Source: Mariniflexile litorale (lineage in GTDB: Bacteria; Bacteroidota; Bacteroidia; Flavobacteriales; Flavobacteriaceae). Taken from it: a stretch of 64,000 nucleotides of DNA. The notes under the pieces are model-generated. The model had not been told where the DNA came from. It saw only the letters and a program-made list of their open reading frames with translations, and searched no databases. Made by a program: the position numbers and the translations under genes. Where the stretch lies: positions 1,497,501 through 1,561,500 of the forward strand of contig NZ_CP155618.1 in NCBI RefSeq assembly GCF_031128465.2, read 5' to 3'. The first letter of the stretch is position 1. Each line of letters starts with the position of its first letter. This document shows positions 34,530-44,426 of the stretch, one piece after another.

Positions 34530-35560
34530 TACGATTGAATTGTTTCAATCATTGCCCATGCATTAATCCATTTTGAAAGTAATGAAACCCATGCATTATC
34601 ATCATTTAAACAAGGTACCGTGGTAAAGTCTTTTCCTCCCATTTCATGAAATATTTCTTGACCTTCCATCGCTATTTCTTCGAGAGTTTCTAAACAATCA
34701 CTTACAAAGGCTGGGGTTACAATTGCCATGTTTTTAACACCCTTTTTCCCTAAACGCTCTATGGTTCTATCAGTATAAGGTTGCAACCATGGGTCGAAAC
34801 CTAAACGAGATTGAAACGATGTTGAATAGGTTCCTTCTTGAAACTGCAATTTTTCGGCTACCAATCTGGTGACCTCTAAACATTGGTGACGGTAACAAAA
34901 CTCGTGAGCTTTACTTGGGGTCGCACAACAACTTCCATCAATTTTACAGTGCGATTTAGTGATATCACTTTTTCGAATATGACGTTCAGGAACACCATGA
35001 TATGAGAATAATAAATGCTCATAATTCTTGGTTTCTAAATGACGCTTAATAGAATCTGAAAGTACTTCAATATAATCCGGTTTATTGTAAAAAGCAGGGA
35101 CCGATTCAATTTTTAAATTAGGAAAAAATTGCTGACGAAGTTCTTCAGCTAAAACTGTAATCGTTTCGGTGGTTGCCATAGCAAACTGAGGATATAATGG
35201 AAACAACAATACCTCATCCACACCTTTATCTACCAATTCTTGAAGCCCTTTTTTAATAGTCATGCTACCATAGCGCATCGCTAAAGAAACAGGTAAACTA
35301 ATTTGGTTTTGTAGCTTTTTTTGTAATCGCTCTGATAAAACAATTAAAGGAGACCCCTCTTCCCACCATATTTTTTTATATGCTGCTGCCGATTGTTTTG
35401 GACGCGTTTTTAAAATAATACCTTTTACAAGTGCTGCTCTAGCAATAAACGGGATATCAATAACACGCTCATCCATTAAAAATTCCCCTAGATATTTTTT
35501 TACATCTTTTGGGGTTGGGCTATCTGGAGAACCTAGGTTTACTAATAATATTCCTTTCAT
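34529..35560 (-). CDS. hemH: Ferrochelatase
   Basis: This 343-aa protein from ATG 35560 (MKGILLVNLGSPDSP, the usual N-terminus) inserts Fe2+ into protoporphyrin IX. Catalytic His is in FSYHGVPERH and the conserved Glu-bearing C-terminal part is FVSDCLETLEEIA. A Cys-containing stretch, CKIDGSCCATP, resembles the insert of some bacterial ferrochelatases. First gene of the hemH-MATE-hemJ operon. Confidence 0.96.
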   Translation of the reverse strand: MKGILLVNLGSPDSPTPKDVKKYLGEFLMDERVIDIPFIARAALVKGIILKTRPKQSAAAYKKIWWEEGSPLIVLSERLQKKLQNQISLPVSLAMRYGSMTIKKGLQELVDKGVDEVLLFPLYPQFAMATTETITVLAEELRQQFFPNLKIESVPAFYNKPDYIEVLSDSIKRHLETKNYEHLLFSYHGVPERHIRKSDITKSHCKIDGSCCATPSKAHEFCYRHQCLEVTRLVAEKLQFQEGTYSTSFQSRLGFDPWLQPYTDRTIERLGKKGVKNMAIVTPAFVSDCLETLEEIAMEGQEIFHEMGGKDFTTVPCLNDDNAWVSLLSKWINAWAMIETIQS

Positions 35561-35640
35561 TTTACAAAAATACGATAGAATTTGCAATCATGATATTTAA
35601 GAAACAATTAATTTAAATATGAGTAAGCCCTTAAAACAAA

Positions 35641-35672
35641 AAAGCTATGAATATTAATTCATAGCTTTTTTT
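35641..35672. terminator. Bidirectional terminator
   Basis: AAAGCTATGAAT and ATTCATAGCTTT form a perfect 12-bp stem with loop ATTA, with A-rich left and T-rich right flanks. It ends the minus-strand lipoprotein gene at 35733. Confidence 0.9.
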
Positions 35673-35732
35673 CTTTAAAATTATTAGTAACTTTTTATGA
35701 TAATAGCATATTAAAAATTCAGATTATTACTT

Positions 35733-36476
35733 TTATTCGTCCAATTCAGATTTGTTAGATACCCAAGCTGGTAATGTAGAGGAATTAAAATCAGTTTTCA
35801 TTAATGTGTTTACTGTCTCAACACAAACTGTTTTAACTAATCTTTTAGCACTTAAAATATCATAAACTTTACTGAGTTGTTCTTTATTGAATTGGCCAAC
35901 TACTAAATCTATGTCCACTGATTTGTATACTCCATCTTCTTCAATAAAAGCAAACATATCACTTACCTTTCCTTCATAAAACTCAGTATTCTTATCATAA
36001 TCAGACACTTCTGAAATATAATTTCTTCCTGCAACAAGCAAATAATGGTTTCCAGAACTTACATTTTTCACACTTACAGTCCCTCTGTATAATAAATGAT
36101 AATCTTCGTGGTAATTTTCTTTTAAGCCTTTTAAGTTGGTTCTATTTTCTTCGTATAAATTTTCATAGTAAGATAAGCTGCGATATTTAATATTCTTATC
36201 GGCAACATACTTTAAGTAATCTTCTTTTGATTTGAAATAAGACGGCTTATAAATGGCACAATAACCAGGGTACCAAACAGGCACATAATGATTATCTAAT
36301 AAATTATGACTCCCTTTTTCGAAAATAATGGGATGGTCATAGACTCTTGGGTTATAAAACTTGAAATTCCCAATTTTAAATAGTTCACATTCATTTACAA
36401 TTTTGCTATCAATGTCTGTTTTACAAGAAACATTTACTAAGCAAAAAACAATTAAAACTCTAAATAATTTACTCAT
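35733..36476 (-). CDS. Lipoprotein of unknown function
   Basis: The 247-aa protein has a signal sequence with a lipobox ending at about Cys18 (LVNVSCKTD). The mature part is Tyr-rich and contains a GNFKFYNPRVYDH segment and a C-terminal helical region. No catalytic motif or family recognised. It is flanked by a terminator on one side and a long AT-rich gap on the other, so it is a single transcription unit. Confidence 0.75.
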   Translation of the reverse strand: MSKLFRVLIVFCLVNVSCKTDIDSKIVNECELFKIGNFKFYNPRVYDHPIIFEKGSHNLLDNHYVPVWYPGYCAIYKPSYFKSKEDYLKYVADKNIKYRSLSYYENLYEENRTNLKGLKENYHEDYHLLYRGTVSVKNVSSGNHYLLVAGRNYISEVSDYDKNTEFYEGKVSDMFAFIEEDGVYKSVDIDLVVGQFNKEQLSKVYDILSAKRLVKTVCVETVNTLMKTDFNSSTLPAWVSNKSELDE

Positions 36477-37047
36477 ATTCTAAGGTATTAGTATAATCTT
36501 AAAACTTGGTAGTTAAATCCATTCTTAAAATTACGGGGTTAGTTTTTTTTGATATTAATTTTTTAATTATACAAAACATACATAATAATGAGGGAACCAC
36601 TTATGAGGGAAATTAAAACTGAGAATCAATATCTACTTAATACTTAAACAAAATACTTGTCACTTATTAGTATGGCAGCTATTTACATTTATCAGTTTTA
36701 ACTATAAGAGAAAGCAAATATATAAAAAAAATCATAAAATCGGACAAAAGGTAAAAAAAATCGATAAAAAAACAAATTATTGCTTTTTTGACAAAAAAAT
36801 AATGTTAAACAACTATTATTTATAAAATAAATTAAATTCTTACTAAACAAAACAAAAAATTACCTTATTCTTTAATACTACATATAAGATGAATAATTAA
36901 TATTTGTCATTCAAATAATAGGAGATAAACTTAATTTATAGTTGTATAGTTACAGTAAAACAAGAGCAGCCTGAACTAAAATTTACTTCATTATACCATA
37001 TACTTCTATAGGTTTTTCTATCTATCTAGCAATAGTTATGAGTCCTT
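36477..37047. other. Long AT-rich intergenic region
   Basis: 571 bp with stops in all frames and no gene that I can support. A-rich tracts dominate the middle (36720-36860). The promoter of the lipoprotein gene must lie at the left edge but is not recognisable. Confidence 0.5.
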
Positions 37048-37215
37048 TTACTTGGAAGATCCTTTCTCTTCTATTTTTTGTTGATGGTATAATTTAGGAC
37101 GTTCTTCATTGTAATCACAATCTTGGAAAATACCACAAGATGTGCTAGATCGCACTAAAGATTTAGTATGTGCATTTTTAGATAATGCTTCTATTTCTGG
37201 AGTTAAATATTTCAT
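37048..37215 (-). CDS. Small 55-aa protein with a CGIFQDC segment
   Basis: The ORF is ATG 37215 to TAA 37048. It reads MKYLTPEIEALSKNAHTK, then SLVRSSTSCGIFQDC, and a polar C-terminal tail. It lies 19 bp after the ThuA-domain gene on the same strand, so it is probably in one operon with it and the AraC-type regulator. Two cysteines five residues apart and a leader-like helical N-terminus are notable. No modification enzyme is near. Confidence 0.55.
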   Translation of the reverse strand: MKYLTPEIEALSKNAHTKSLVRSSTSCGIFQDCDYNEERPKLYHQQKIEEKGSSK

Positions 37216-37234
37216 CTGTTAATATTTATTATAA

Positions 37235-37957
37235 TTACCGCTTTAAACAATATAAAATACCACCTAAAAGATGTTGTTTAAATTCAGGAACTTCATACGA
37301 TTCACTGGTATGCCCTAAACCTGTATAAAAAGACCGACCTCCATCAAATTCATGGTACCAAGCAATGGGATGGTTGATGCCATTTTTTCCACCTTCATAA
37401 GTCGATTCATCTAAATTCAATAATACATTTATATCTTGATTGATAGATTTAAAGTTATACCATTCGTCGAAATGAATCCACTGTTCTTGCAAATGTTTAG
37501 TAGATAAATGTGTACTATTTAATCGTGTAATGGTTGCTGTTGCTTGTTTTGGATGATCTAAAAAATAAGCTCCAACCAGTTTACCAAACCAAGGCCATTC
37601 AAATTCGGTATCGGTAGCTGCGTGTACCCCCATAAAACTTCCTCCACTTTTTATATAGGCTTCAAATGCTTGTTCTTGGCTTGTATTCAAAACATCACCC
37701 GTAGTATTTAAAAAAATAACTAATTGATACTGTTTTAATTTTTTTTTAGAAAATAACTCAGAATCTTCTGTTTGCGTCACCTCAAAATTATTTTTCAAAC
37801 CTAGTTCTTCAATAGCTTTAACACCTGCTTCAATTGATTTATGATGATATCCACTTGTTTTTGTAAAAACAAGCACTTTTTCTGGACCCTCAATTACGTT
37901 AGTAGCTTTACACGAGAGCATTAAAAAAACAATGAGAACTGTTAAGATCTTTTTCAT
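37235..37957 (-). CDS. ThuA-domain lipoprotein
   Basis: The 240-aa protein has a lipobox at about Cys16 (LMLSCKATN). A ThuA (glutamine-amidotransferase-like) fold follows: VLVFTKTSGYHHKSIEAG, then GGSFMGVHAATDTEFEWPW and GRSFYTGLGHTSESY. ThuA domains occur with sugar utilisation genes in Bacteroidota, and some are sugar-binding or hydrolytic. The gene starts 4 bp after the AraC-type regulator stop. Confidence 0.88.
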   Translation of the reverse strand: MKKILTVLIVFLMLSCKATNVIEGPEKVLVFTKTSGYHHKSIEAGVKAIEELGLKNNFEVTQTEDSELFSKKKLKQYQLVIFLNTTGDVLNTSQEQAFEAYIKSGGSFMGVHAATDTEFEWPWFGKLVGAYFLDHPKQATATITRLNSTHLSTKHLQEQWIHFDEWYNFKSINQDINVLLNLDESTYEGGKNGINHPIAWYHEFDGGRSFYTGLGHTSESYEVPEFKQHLLGGILYCLKR

Positions 37958-37961
37958 AAAA

Positions 37962-38867
37962 CTAATTTAAGGACATTAAATATTTTTTAGGCGTTGTGCC
38001 GTATTTCTTTTTAAAAGCTGCAATAAAATGACTCGATGTACTGTATCCCACTTTTAAACCGACTTCATTAACATTATTTTCACCTGATTCCAAAAGTTTT
38101 CTTGCAACTTCCATTTTATAATCGAACAAAAAACTAAACACTGAATCTCCATAAATTTGCTTAAAACCTTCCTTTAGTTTTTTAAGGTTCAATCCAATTT
38201 CATCGGCTAATTCTTGTAAACTTGGTGGTTCTGCCATTCGAGCGATGATGATATCTTTGGCTCTTCTAATTTTAATCACATTGGTTTCGTCAACTAAAAA
38301 TGGGCATTGTTCAATATTAGCATCTTCGCTTCTGTTGAAATATAAACTTAAAAGTTCATAGGCTTTACCTTTAAAATATAAATCTTTAATAGACTGATTG
38401 AGATTGTAATTGATTAACTGATTGAGAACAATAGCCATAGACGGTGTAATGTTACCATCTTTGTAATATTTCTTGTCTTTATTATCTTCATTTAAAAATG
38501 AAATATAATCGGCTTCTTGAGAGAACAATCCATGAAACTTCTTTATAGAAATTAATACAGAAACCATCCAAGAATGTGGACTTACTTGCAAATTTATTGG
38601 TAAATCACGCTGTGGATTGTATAATAGTAATGAGTTTTCTTCCAGAATATTTAGCACATAGCGTCCTTCATTAAAAACAAATTTACTAGAGCCCTTAACA
38701 CAAAAATGAAATTGAATATAATCGCTATGTATTTCTTTAAGAAGACTTTGCGTTTCACTCCCATCATTTTTATAAACCAAGACTAAAAACCCATCGTCAA
38801 CTTTCGTCTCTTCAAAAGAACTTACAGCGTTATTTTTTTGTGAACTTTCATCGTTATTTTTAACCAT
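37962..38867 (-). CDS. AraC-family transcriptional regulator
   Basis: In this 301-aa protein the N-terminal part (about 1-190) is a ligand/dimer domain. The C-terminal AraC domain has two helix-turn-helix units (PSLQELADEIGLNLKKLKEG and NVNEVGLKVGYSTSSHF) and the usual FKKKYGTTPKKY ending. It heads the operon with the ThuA gene. An imperfect palindrome ATATGA/TCATAT at 38924-38941 in its upstream region is a possible own operator. Confidence 0.9.
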   Translation of the reverse strand: MVKNNDESSQKNNAVSSFEETKVDDGFLVLVYKNDGSETQSLLKEIHSDYIQFHFCVKGSSKFVFNEGRYVLNILEENSLLLYNPQRDLPINLQVSPHSWMVSVLISIKKFHGLFSQEADYISFLNEDNKDKKYYKDGNITPSMAIVLNQLINYNLNQSIKDLYFKGKAYELLSLYFNRSEDANIEQCPFLVDETNVIKIRRAKDIIIARMAEPPSLQELADEIGLNLKKLKEGFKQIYGDSVFSFLFDYKMEVARKLLESGENNVNEVGLKVGYSTSSHFIAAFKKKYGTTPKKYLMSLN

Positions 38868-39020
38868 CTTATTTAGATTTGTTCTAAATTAATTATTCAA
38901 AACACATTGATTTTACTGCTAAAATATGACATTTATCATATATTATTTAAAAAACCACCTAAAAAACCACAAACGACATTAAAAGTTCTTTCAGCGTTAC
39001 TTTTTTATTAAGCATAGACA

Positions 39021-39028
39021 TACATTTG
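39021..39028 (+). promoter_or_regulatory. -7 element TACATTTG for the heme operon
   Basis: Matches TAnnTTTG, 23 bp before the hemA ATG at 39052. The upstream element is weak (GTTAC around 38996). Confidence 0.5.
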
Positions 39029-39051
39029 CCTACGGAATTACAAAATTAATA

Positions 39052-40311
39052 ATGCACCAATATAATATATCTAAAAGCAAATACTTTTATGCCATTGGCC
39101 TAAGCTATAAAAAAGCTGATGCTGACATACGAGGACATTTTAGTTTGGATGAAGCCGCTAAATTAGCATTGCTTAATCAAGCTAAGGAAAATGCTATAGA
39201 GAGTTTGGTGGTAACTTCTACCTGTAATCGTACAGAAATATATGGATTTGCCGAACACCCGTTTCAATTAATCCAATTGCTTTGCGATAACACCAGAGGT
39301 ACAGTTGAAGAATTTCAAAAAGTAGCTTACGTTTATAAAAACAACGATGCCATTGCACATATGTTTCGCGTAGGTTCGGGATTAGACAGTCAAATTCTTG
39401 GTGACTTTGAAATTATTAGTCAATTAAAAAAAAGTGCACGAATTTCCAAAAAACTAGATTTATTGAACCATTTTACTGAACGTTTGGTAAATGCAGTCAT
39501 TCAAGCAAGTAAACGCATTAAAAATGAAACCGAAATATCATCGGGCGCTACCTCGGTTTCCTTTGCTTCCGTACAGTATATTTTTAATACAGTTGAAGAT
39601 GTTTCAAACAAAAACATTTTACTTTTTGGAACTGGTAAAATAGGTAGGAACACCTGTGAAAACTTAGTAAAGCATACCAAAAACGAGCACATCACTTTAA
39701 TTAATAGAACGAAAGATAAAGCAGAGAAAATTGCTGGAAAATTCAATTTAATAGTTAAAGATTATGCTAATTTACAAGAAGAAATTCAAACTTCAGATAT
39801 TTTAATTGTGGCAACAGGTGCGCAACGCCCAACGATTGATAAACATATTATTCAAGCACATAAACCACTTTTAATTTTAGATTTATCTATTCCCAAAAAC
39901 GTCGATGCTAATGTTGAAGAATTGGAAAATGTTACATTGGTACATTTAGATCATTTATCGCAAATTACAGATAAAACTTTAGAAGCCCGAAAAGCACACA
40001 TTCCGTTGGCTGAAGCCATTATTGAAGAAGTAAAAGCTGAATTTAACAGTTGGTTAGAAACCAGAAAGTTTGCTCCAACGATAAAAGCTCTAAAAGATAA
40101 GCTACTTGATTTCGCTACTGCGGAATTAGATACACAACGCAAAAAAAATAGCGATTTTAACGAAGCTCAAGCAGCGTTAATTAGCAACAATATCATACAA
40201 AAAATAACAAATCATTTTGCACATCATTTAAAAGATGATGGCATTCCTACCGATGAAAGTCTGGAACTCATAAAAAAAGTTTTTCAGTTACAACCCACAA
40301 CACATGTCTAA
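39052..40311 (+). CDS. hemA: Glutamyl-tRNA reductase
   Basis: This 419-aa enzyme reduces glutamyl-tRNA(Glu) to glutamate-1-semialdehyde, the first committed step of the C5 heme route. The active site Cys58 is in STCNRTEIYG, with RVGSGLDSQILGD following. A Rossmann NADPH site (LLFGTGKIGRNT) lies near 195, and the C-terminal helical dimer domain is complete. It overlaps hemC by 8 bp. First gene of the heme cluster reading right. Confidence 0.97.
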   Translation: MHQYNISKSKYFYAIGLSYKKADADIRGHFSLDEAAKLALLNQAKENAIESLVVTSTCNRTEIYGFAEHPFQLIQLLCDNTRGTVEEFQKVAYVYKNNDAIAHMFRVGSGLDSQILGDFEIISQLKKSARISKKLDLLNHFTERLVNAVIQASKRIKNETEISSGATSVSFASVQYIFNTVEDVSNKNILLFGTGKIGRNTCENLVKHTKNEHITLINRTKDKAEKIAGKFNLIVKDYANLQEEIQTSDILIVATGAQRPTIDKHIIQAHKPLLILDLSIPKNVDANVEELENVTLVHLDHLSQITDKTLEARKAHIPLAEAIIEEVKAEFNSWLETRKFAPTIKALKDKLLDFATAELDTQRKKNSDFNEAQAALISNNIIQKITNHFAHHLKDDGIPTDESLELIKKVFQLQPTTHV

Positions 40312-41881
40312 AATTATAAGAATTGGTACCCGCGATAGCGAATTAGCGCTATGGCAAGCCAAAATAGTAAAAAGTCAACTCGAAACTTTAGGTTATAAAA
40401 CACAATTAGTGCCTGTAAAATCTACAGGCGATTTAGTTTTAGACAAACCACTTTACGAACTAGGCATTACAGGTATTTTTACGCGTACCTTAGACATCGC
40501 CATGCTAAACCATGATATTGATATTGCAGTGCATTCGTTAAAGGATGTGCCTACGGTATTACCAAATGGCATAGTACAAGCAGCCGTTTTAAAGCGTGGA
40601 AACGTGAATGACACGTTAGTTTTTAAAGATAATGAAGAATTTTTAGGTTCTAAAGAAGCGGTTATTGCAACGGGGAGTTTGCGCAGGCGTGCCCAATGGC
40701 TAAGCCGTTTCCCTACGCATACCGTTGTTGGTTTGCGTGGCAATGTGAATTCACGATTGGAAAAACTTGCAGACAATGAAGAGTGGGACGCTGCTATTTT
40801 TGCAGCTGCAGGAATTGGTAGGATTGGTGTTAGGCCAGAAGAAGCTATTAATTTAGATTGGATGATTCCTGCTCCTGCACAAGGCGCCATCATGATTACG
40901 GCTTTAGCTGAAGATGAATTTGTACTTACCGCATGTAAAGAGCTCAACCACGAAGAAACAGAAATTTGCACGACCATTGAACGCGAATTTCTAAATAAAT
41001 TAGAAGGTGGTTGTACGGCACCTATTGGTGCATTGGCTTATATAAAAGATGAAGAAATAAATTTCAAAGGTGTTTTGCTAAGTGTGGATGGCTCTAAAAG
41101 AATCGACGTTACTCGTGTTAAGAAAATAGGCGAACACCATGACATGGCCGAGTATTGTGCCAATTTTGTTATTGAACGCGGTGGAAAACGCTTAATGGAT
41201 ACCATTAAAAATTCTAACAAAAAAATCAATGTCTATTCAACAAAATCGTTTACCGAAGATCAACGTTTGCTTTTTCATGAAAAGGTTACGGTAGAGAGTA
41301 GCGATTTTATTAAAATAAGCTTGAATAGGATTCATCCGCGTTTTGTAAAAAACGAAATTCAAAATGTGATTATTACCAGTAAAAATGCTGTGGAAGCATT
41401 GCTTACTAACTTTTCGCCCATAGAACTTCAGTTTAAAAATATTTATTGTGTGGGGCGTCGTACCAAAAGATTGGTAGAAACCAAAATTGGTAAAGTAACT
41501 CACTTTGAAAACAATGCTAAAAAATTAGCTCAATATTTATCCGAGTTTATGCAAGGTAGTGAAGTAACCTACTTTTGCAGCGATTTAAGGTTAGATGATT
41601 TACCAACCATTTTAGAAGAAAATAACGTAAAAGTAACCGAAGTTGAAGCATACCAAACCAAGTATGATGGTTTAAAAGTAGCTAATACAGTTGAAAGCGC
41701 GATGTTCTACAGTCCTTCTACGGTTGAAAGCTTTGTTCAAAAAAACAACAATGAAGTAATTGCTTTTTGTATTGGTGACTCTACAGCAAATGAAGCTAAA
41801 AAACATTTTAAAGATGTTCGAATCGCTAAAGTTCCAACAGTTGAAAGCGTTATTGAATTAGTAAACGAACATTACATTTAA
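40304..41881 (+). CDS. hemC: Fused hydroxymethylbilane synthase / uroporphyrinogen-III synthase
   Basis: Two enzymes in one 525-aa chain. Residues 1-about 300 are HemC (RIGTRDSELALWQA; VHSLKDVP near 77-83; dipyrromethane cofactor Cys237 in LEGGCTAPIGA). Residues about 306-525 are HemD (NVYSTKSFT; IITSKNAVEALL; MFYSPSTVESF). No frameshift is seen, so it is a true fusion that passes the unstable hydroxymethylbilane between domains. It follows hemA with an 8-bp overlap. Confidence 0.95.
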   Translation: MSKIIRIGTRDSELALWQAKIVKSQLETLGYKTQLVPVKSTGDLVLDKPLYELGITGIFTRTLDIAMLNHDIDIAVHSLKDVPTVLPNGIVQAAVLKRGNVNDTLVFKDNEEFLGSKEAVIATGSLRRRAQWLSRFPTHTVVGLRGNVNSRLEKLADNEEWDAAIFAAAGIGRIGVRPEEAINLDWMIPAPAQGAIMITALAEDEFVLTACKELNHEETEICTTIEREFLNKLEGGCTAPIGALAYIKDEEINFKGVLLSVDGSKRIDVTRVKKIGEHHDMAEYCANFVIERGGKRLMDTIKNSNKKINVYSTKSFTEDQRLLFHEKVTVESSDFIKISLNRIHPRFVKNEIQNVIITSKNAVEALLTNFSPIELQFKNIYCVGRRTKRLVETKIGKVTHFENNAKKLAQYLSEFMQGSEVTYFCSDLRLDDLPTILEENNVKVTEVEAYQTKYDGLKVANTVESAMFYSPSTVESFVQKNNNEVIAFCIGDSTANEAKKHFKDVRIAKVPTVESVIELVNEHYI

Positions 41882-41953
41882 ATTTTTGTTATAATTTTAA
41901 ATATTCAACTTCTAGAATTTTTATATTTTACTTAAAGTGAAATAATTATCATA

Positions 41954-43696
41954 ATGAAAAGAGAATCTTTACTCAATTATATTTATCGTTTTTTTGATAT
42001 TATTGTTCTTTTATTCATTGTTTTCGATTTAGGCTATGATTTTGCCGATAATTTCACCTCAGCACATGTAGCCAGCTTGTTGGTTCTCTTATTTTTTCTA
42101 TTGTTTTTCAATGCCGTTAAATTTTTTGTTTATAAGTTCAAAAAAGGCAAAAATGTCGCTTTTGTGAACATGGTTATAATCGCTGTGTTACTAGTGGCTT
42201 CACTTATTGTATCATTATTCCACTTAAGCCATGATTATCATTACATTCTACAAAGAATAAAACCCATTCTTGAAGGCGGATTAATTCTTTATTTTTTATT
42301 AAGACTCTTTGTTTTAGTAAGACACATTTATGATGTATATTTTAATCCTGCCATTGTATTTGTAGGCAGTTTTGTGATTTTAGCTTTAGCTGGTGCATTT
42401 CTACTTATGTTACCCAGCGCAACAACCCATGGCATTAGCTTTACTAACGCCTTATTTACAGCAACCAGTAGTGTGTGTGTAACGGGTTTAGCAGTTGTAG
42501 ATACTAGTGCAGACTTTACCGTTATGGGGCAATCTATTATTTTAGTCTTAATACAGTTAGGTGGTATTGGTATTTTAACTTTCACATCGTTCTTTGCTTT
42601 TTTCTTTAGAGGAAGTTCATCTTTTAAAGAAGGACTAAATACCAAAGATTTTTTAGCGCATGAAGGTTTGAAAGATGTTTTTAGAGTCGCACTAAACGTC
42701 GTGGTATTTACGCTTGCTGTCGAAATTGTTGGTGCTTTATTCATCTATTTTTCAATAACAACCAATCAGAGTATCGATAATCGTTTTTTCTTTTCTATTT
42801 TTCATTCAATCTCAGCGTTTTGTAATGCTGGATTCTCTATATTTTCATCTGGATTATTTGACGAAAGTATTCGTTTTAATTACTTCTTTCAATGGATTAT
42901 TATGATTCTTATTATTTTTGGCGGACTAGGCCATCACATCATATTCAATTTTTATAAATATATAAAAACCTATGTTTTAGAATTATTCAATAAAAAAATA
43001 ATCCATAAACGTGTATCTATAATAACTCTTAATTCTAAAATAGTTATTTATACTACGGCCATATTATTGTTTGTTGGATGGATTTTCTTGTTTATTTCAG
43101 AATACAGTAATACCTTGTTAGAACATACTACCCTTTTTGGAAAAATCACAAATGCTGCCTTTAACTCGGTAACACCAAGAACCGCAGGTTTTAACGTGGT
43201 AGATTATAGTCAAATGACGGTGCCTTCATTATTATTTATTATATTTTTAATGTGGATTGGTGCATCGCCTGCCTCAACTGGTGGTGGTATAAAAACGAGT
43301 ACCTTTGCATTGGCTACTTTAAACATATTTGCCATTGCGAGAGGAAAAAGTAGAATAGAAATTTTTGGAAGACGCTTTTCAGCAGAATCTACCTCCAGAG
43401 CCTTTGCTATTTTATGTATTTCACTTATCATAATTGGCACAGCCATTATGAGTTTGTTAATTTTAGAACCCAAAGACACACCCCTATTAACGGTGGTTTT
43501 TGAATGTTTTTCGGCATATAGTACTGTTGGTTTAAGTTTGAATTTTACACCCACACTTACCGAAGCTAGTAAATACATTATAATAGCCGTTATGTTTATT
43601 GGTAGAATAGGAATGCTCAATTTAATGATTGGTTTATTGCGTCAAATCAACCATCAATTCTATGAGTATCCAAAAGAAAATATTTTAATTAACTAA
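41954..43696 (+). CDS. trkH: TrkH/KtrB-type potassium uptake channel
   Basis: The 580-aa membrane protein has an N-terminal extension of about four helices (1-150). Four pore repeats follow with the selectivity segments SSVCVTGLAV, SAFCNAGFSIF, TPRTAGFNVV and SAYSTVGLSLNF. It transports K+ together with the RCK partner encoded 12 bp downstream. The extra N-terminal helices are common in Bacteroidota TrkH. Confidence 0.93.
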   Translation: MKRESLLNYIYRFFDIIVLLFIVFDLGYDFADNFTSAHVASLLVLLFFLLFFNAVKFFVYKFKKGKNVAFVNMVIIAVLLVASLIVSLFHLSHDYHYILQRIKPILEGGLILYFLLRLFVLVRHIYDVYFNPAIVFVGSFVILALAGAFLLMLPSATTHGISFTNALFTATSSVCVTGLAVVDTSADFTVMGQSIILVLIQLGGIGILTFTSFFAFFFRGSSSFKEGLNTKDFLAHEGLKDVFRVALNVVVFTLAVEIVGALFIYFSITTNQSIDNRFFFSIFHSISAFCNAGFSIFSSGLFDESIRFNYFFQWIIMILIIFGGLGHHIIFNFYKYIKTYVLELFNKKIIHKRVSIITLNSKIVIYTTAILLFVGWIFLFISEYSNTLLEHTTLFGKITNAAFNSVTPRTAGFNVVDYSQMTVPSLLFIIFLMWIGASPASTGGGIKTSTFALATLNIFAIARGKSRIEIFGRRFSAESTSRAFAILCISLIIIGTAIMSLLILEPKDTPLLTVVFECFSAYSTVGLSLNFTPTLTEASKYIIIAVMFIGRIGMLNLMIGLLRQINHQFYEYPKENILIN

Positions 43697-43708
43697 AAGT
43701 TTAATTAC

Positions 43709-44425
43709 ATGAAAATAATTGTTTTCGGACTTGGAAATTTTGGAATGTCGTTATGTTTTAGTCTTACTGAAACTGGCAACGAGGTTATAGCTATAGATAA
43801 ACAAATGGACAAAATTAATCTTGTAAAAGATAAAATTTCACATGCCATTTGTATGGATTCTACAAACGAATTGGCTTATGAAGCGGTTCCTTTAAAAGAT
43901 GCCGATAAGGTTATTGTTGCTATAGGCGAAAACGAAGGAGCTGCTATTATTACCGCTGCTATTATTAAAAAGCTATGCGATGTTAAAATTATCAGTCGAG
44001 CCTTATCGCCCATACACGATACCGTTTTGGATGCTATGGGTATACATAGTATTGTACATCCAGAACAAGATTCGGCGGACAGACTTACAAAACAAATTAA
44101 CTTTAAATCTACGCTAGAAAACTATCAGCTAGATAATAATTATACCATTTCAGAAGTAAAAGCTAAAAAAGAGTTTTACGGTAAAACATTACACGAATTA
44201 GATTCTATAGATAAATACAGTCTCACTTTAATTACCATTATTCGTGAATTTGAAAAGAAAAATTTAATAGGAAAGAAAACAATTGTTAAAGAAACCTTAG
44301 GTCGCACCTCACCCGAAACCGTTATTTTAAACAATGATATTTTAGTAGTTTACGGTAATAATAAAGATATTGAAAACTACTGCATGGGAGAAGAAGAATA
44401 CGATTTAAGAAATAAGAATATTTAA
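43709..44425 (+). CDS. trkA: TrkA/KtrA-type RCK regulatory subunit
   Basis: This 238-aa single-RCK protein has a nucleotide-binding Rossmann start [21 protein letters not shown] and an acidic end of the second strand (IAIDKQMDK). A C-terminal RCK_C domain starts around residue 140. It gates the adjacent K+ channel in response to NAD(H)/ATP. It is the KtrA-like short form rather than the double-domain TrkA of enterobacteria. One base separates it from hemE. Confidence 0.93.
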   Translation: MKIIVFGLGNFGMSLCFSLTETGNEVIAIDKQMDKINLVKDKISHAICMDSTNELAYEAVPLKDADKVIVAIGENEGAAIITAAIIKKLCDVKIISRALSPIHDTVLDAMGIHSIVHPEQDSADRLTKQINFKSTLENYQLDNNYTISEVKAKKEFYGKTLHELDSIDKYSLTLITIIREFEKKNLIGKKTIVKETLGRTSPETVILNNDILVVYGNNKDIENYCMGEEEYDLRNKNI

Positions 44426-44426
44426 G

